Source of the DNA: Paenibacillaceae bacterium
GTDB lineage: Bacteria > Bacillota > Clostridia > Lachnospirales > Lachnospiraceae
Direction: 5' to 3'
Assembly: GCA_015057705.1 (NCBI GenBank)
Contig: SVDU01000013.1
Coordinates: 62,001-126,000 of the forward strand
Length of the DNA: 64,000 nucleotides
The position numbers were made by a program, and so were the translations under genes. The notes under the pieces are model-generated. The model was not told the DNA's origin, made no database searches, and saw only the letters and a list, made by a program, of their open reading frames with translations. Below are positions 62,689 through 64,000 of this stretch, piece by piece (position 1 is the stretch's first letter; each line of letters begins with the position of its first letter).

Positions 62689-62921
62689 TACGCTTCCACG
62701 CCCTTTGCTTTTAAATAGTCCATAACCTGTGAAACGGTTGTTAATTTCTCTAAATCTTCGGATGGAATCTCAACTGAGTACTCATCTTCAAGAGCCATAA
62801 CCAGTTCAAATAAATCAAGGGAATCTGCCCCTAAGTCCTCTTTAAAAGAGGATTCCGGTTTTACGATTGCTGCATCCACATTTAACTGCTCTGCTATAAT
62901 TTCCTGCATTTTCTCTAACAT
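62688..62921 (-). CDS. acpP: Acyl carrier protein
   Basis: A 77-residue acidic helical protein carrying acyl chains on a phosphopantetheine arm. The attachment Ser is in [20 protein letters not shown] in part (~29-48, Ser of DSL at ~36). It starts at ATG 62921 after AAAGGAGATTAGA. It is the second gene of the operon, and a FabT-like palindrome lies 42 bases upstream. Confidence 0.97.
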   Translation of the reverse strand: MLEKMQEIIAEQLNVDAAIVKPESSFKEDLGADSLDLFELVMALEDEYSVEIPSEDLEKLTTVSQVMDYLKAKGVEA

Positions 62922-62962
62922 CTTCTAATCTCCTTTTGCTTCCTCTTAATCATTTTTATATG

Positions 62963-62989
62963 CTAGTACTTTGATTTTCAAAGTATTAG
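62963..62989. promoter_or_regulatory. FabT-like operator between fabH and acpP
   Basis: Arms CTAGTACTTTGA and TCAAAGTATTAG match at 11 of 12 positions around TTT; the core ACTTTGATTTTCAAAGT resembles the Streptococcal FabT box (consensus with TTTGATTATCAAA). FabT is a MarR-family repressor that uses acyl-ACP as corepressor. No fabT gene is inside the window; it may lie upstream of fabH, beyond the right edge. Confidence 0.7.
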
Positions 62990-62998
62990 ATCCATTAT

Positions 62999-63964
62999 TT
63001 ACCACTCCATAAGAGTGGCTCCCCAGGTAAGACCTGCCCCAAATCCGGCAAGTACAATCTTATCTCCCTGCTGCAGCTTCCCGGCTTTGTTTAATTCATC
63101 TAACAAAATCGGAATCGATGCTCCCGATGTATTTCCATACCGTTCTAGATTGGTTGGAAACTTCTCCATGGGTACTTTCAGTCTCTTTGCAATCGATTCA
63201 AAGATCCGGTAATTCGCCTGATGCAGGATAAAATACTTAATTTCACTTAAATCCGTTCCGCTCTCTGAAAGCACCTCTAAGATTGCTTCCGGAACGGTTT
63301 TAACTGCAAACCGGAACACCTCCTGGCCATCCATGGTCATATAACCTGTTTCTGGTTCATGACCAGTAAGAAAATTACCAGTGGTCCGTGATACGCAGTC
63401 CAGTGCATTTCCTCTTGTGCCATCAGCACCCATGGTCATGTAAAGCGTTCCTTTATCCTGGGTCCGTACTACCGCGGCTCCCGCTCCATCCCCAAAAAGT
63501 ACGCAGGTTCCTCTGTCTTTCCAGTCAATTAACTTGCTTAACGTATCGGCTCCGATGATCAGACCTGTTTTATAGATACCTGCCTGAAAAAATGCGGAGA
63601 TTGTATGAAAGCCGTAAACAAAGCCAGAACATGCAGCGCTTAAATCAAAAGCGATAGCCCTGTGGGCACCGATTGCCGCCTGTACTTCACAGGCTCCGCT
63701 TGGAAAACAGCGGTCAGGAGATGAAGTAGCCAAAACAATAATGTCCAGTTCATCCGCCGATACACCCGAATCCTCCAGTGCGGCCATAGCTGCCTTTATA
63801 GCAAGATCCGTGGTACCGGACTGGGCATCAGCAATCCGCCGTTCCCTGATACCAGTCCTTGACTGGATCCATTCATCACTGGTATCCACGACCTTAGCCA
63901 GATCGTCATTGGTCACCACCCGGTCCGGAGCTGCAGACCCTGTTCCAATTATTTTTGTTGTCAT
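62999..63964 (-). CDS. fabH: 3-oxoacyl-ACP synthase III
   Basis: A 321-residue condensing enzyme that starts each fatty acid chain from acyl-CoA and malonyl-ACP. The catalytic Cys is in FDLSAACSGFVYGFH (~106-120), His in YFILHQANYRI (~237-247) and Asn in ERYGNTSGASIPI (~270-282). ATG 63964 follows GGGGGAAATAT; the frame remains open to 63994 but that extension lacks a better site. It heads the visible part of the operon, and upstream members may lie outside. Confidence 0.96.
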   Translation of the reverse strand: MTTKIIGTGSAAPDRVVTNDDLAKVVDTSDEWIQSRTGIRERRIADAQSGTTDLAIKAAMAALEDSGVSADELDIIVLATSSPDRCFPSGACEVQAAIGAHRAIAFDLSAACSGFVYGFHTISAFFQAGIYKTGLIIGADTLSKLIDWKDRGTCVLFGDGAGAAVVRTQDKGTLYMTMGADGTRGNALDCVSRTTGNFLTGHEPETGYMTMDGQEVFRFAVKTVPEAILEVLSESGTDLSEIKYFILHQANYRIFESIAKRLKVPMEKFPTNLERYGNTSGASIPILLDELNKAGKLQQGDKIVLAGFGAGLTWGATLMEW

Positions 63965-64000
63965 ATATTTCCCCCATTCATGTTTCTGTTCCATTCTGGT

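Overview
The window looks like a chromosomal segment of a spore-forming, low-GC, Gram-positive anaerobe of the Lachnospiraceae (Lacrimispora/Hungatella-like Clostridia). The taxonomy is inference from gene content: sporulation genes (yyaC-like, spmA-like), FabK-type fatty acid synthesis, a fused AccD-AccA, DnaD/DnaC-type replication loading proteins, two methyl-accepting chemotaxis proteins and strong AGGAGG ribosome-binding sites. Most genes lie on the minus strand, in operons closed by clear intrinsic terminators. I see no rRNA, tRNA, CRISPR array, complete insertion sequence or prophage.

Layout. 1-925: start of PRPP synthetase, cut by the edge. 1135-6036: a permease / hydantoinase-oxoprolinase / HExxH-protein / GntR operon. 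6370-10085: murC, then dnaD-dnaC, separated by a dense DnaA-box cluster. 10343-11927: a duplicated-module protein and a QueT transporter under a preQ1-I riboswitch. 12087-14994: a C45 acyltransferase-like protein, an AraC regulator and an AAC(3)-type acetyltransferase. 15000-18000: an accessory patch with a SOS box, two small reading frames joined through an in-frame stop, and a decayed membrane-protein gene. 18097-19776: a chemoreceptor. 19834-25629: oligopeptide transporter oppABCDF with a terminator-like hairpin in its leader. 25932-28785: a shikimate-kinase-like protein, flavoredoxin and a CBS/DRTGG pyrophosphatase. 29192-31984: a LytTR/DUF3021 pair followed by an ABC exporter. 32090-43247: central sugar metabolism (glk, tkt, pgi), envelope/spore proteins and mtnN. 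43328-45142: a second chemoreceptor.

45211-49902 encodes a prenylated-FMN-dependent aromatic acid decarboxylase system: UbiD, a VdcD-like zinc-ribbon subunit, a DASS permease, UbiX, an LpdD-like prFMN chaperone and a type I isopentenyl-diphosphate isomerase, divergent from a LysR regulator. 51345-53550 holds a TSCPD protein, a secreted PL9-type pectate lyase and SpmA. 53615-63964 is a nearly complete type II fatty acid synthesis operon (fabH-acpP-fabK-fabD-fabG-fabF-accB-fabZ-accC-accDA) ending in an NMO-family flavoenzyme, with a FabT-like palindrome between fabH and acpP.

The best leads are: the DnaA-box cluster in front of the helicase-loader operon; an isomerase that could supply prenyl donor inside a prFMN decarboxylase operon; an HExxH protein resembling ImmA/IrrE coupled to a hydantoinase operon; interleaved inverted repeats just upstream of the preQ1 riboswitch; and the SOS-box/split-reading-frame region near 15.2-15.9 kb. 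All functional calls come from reading motifs and gene order; no database search was possible.
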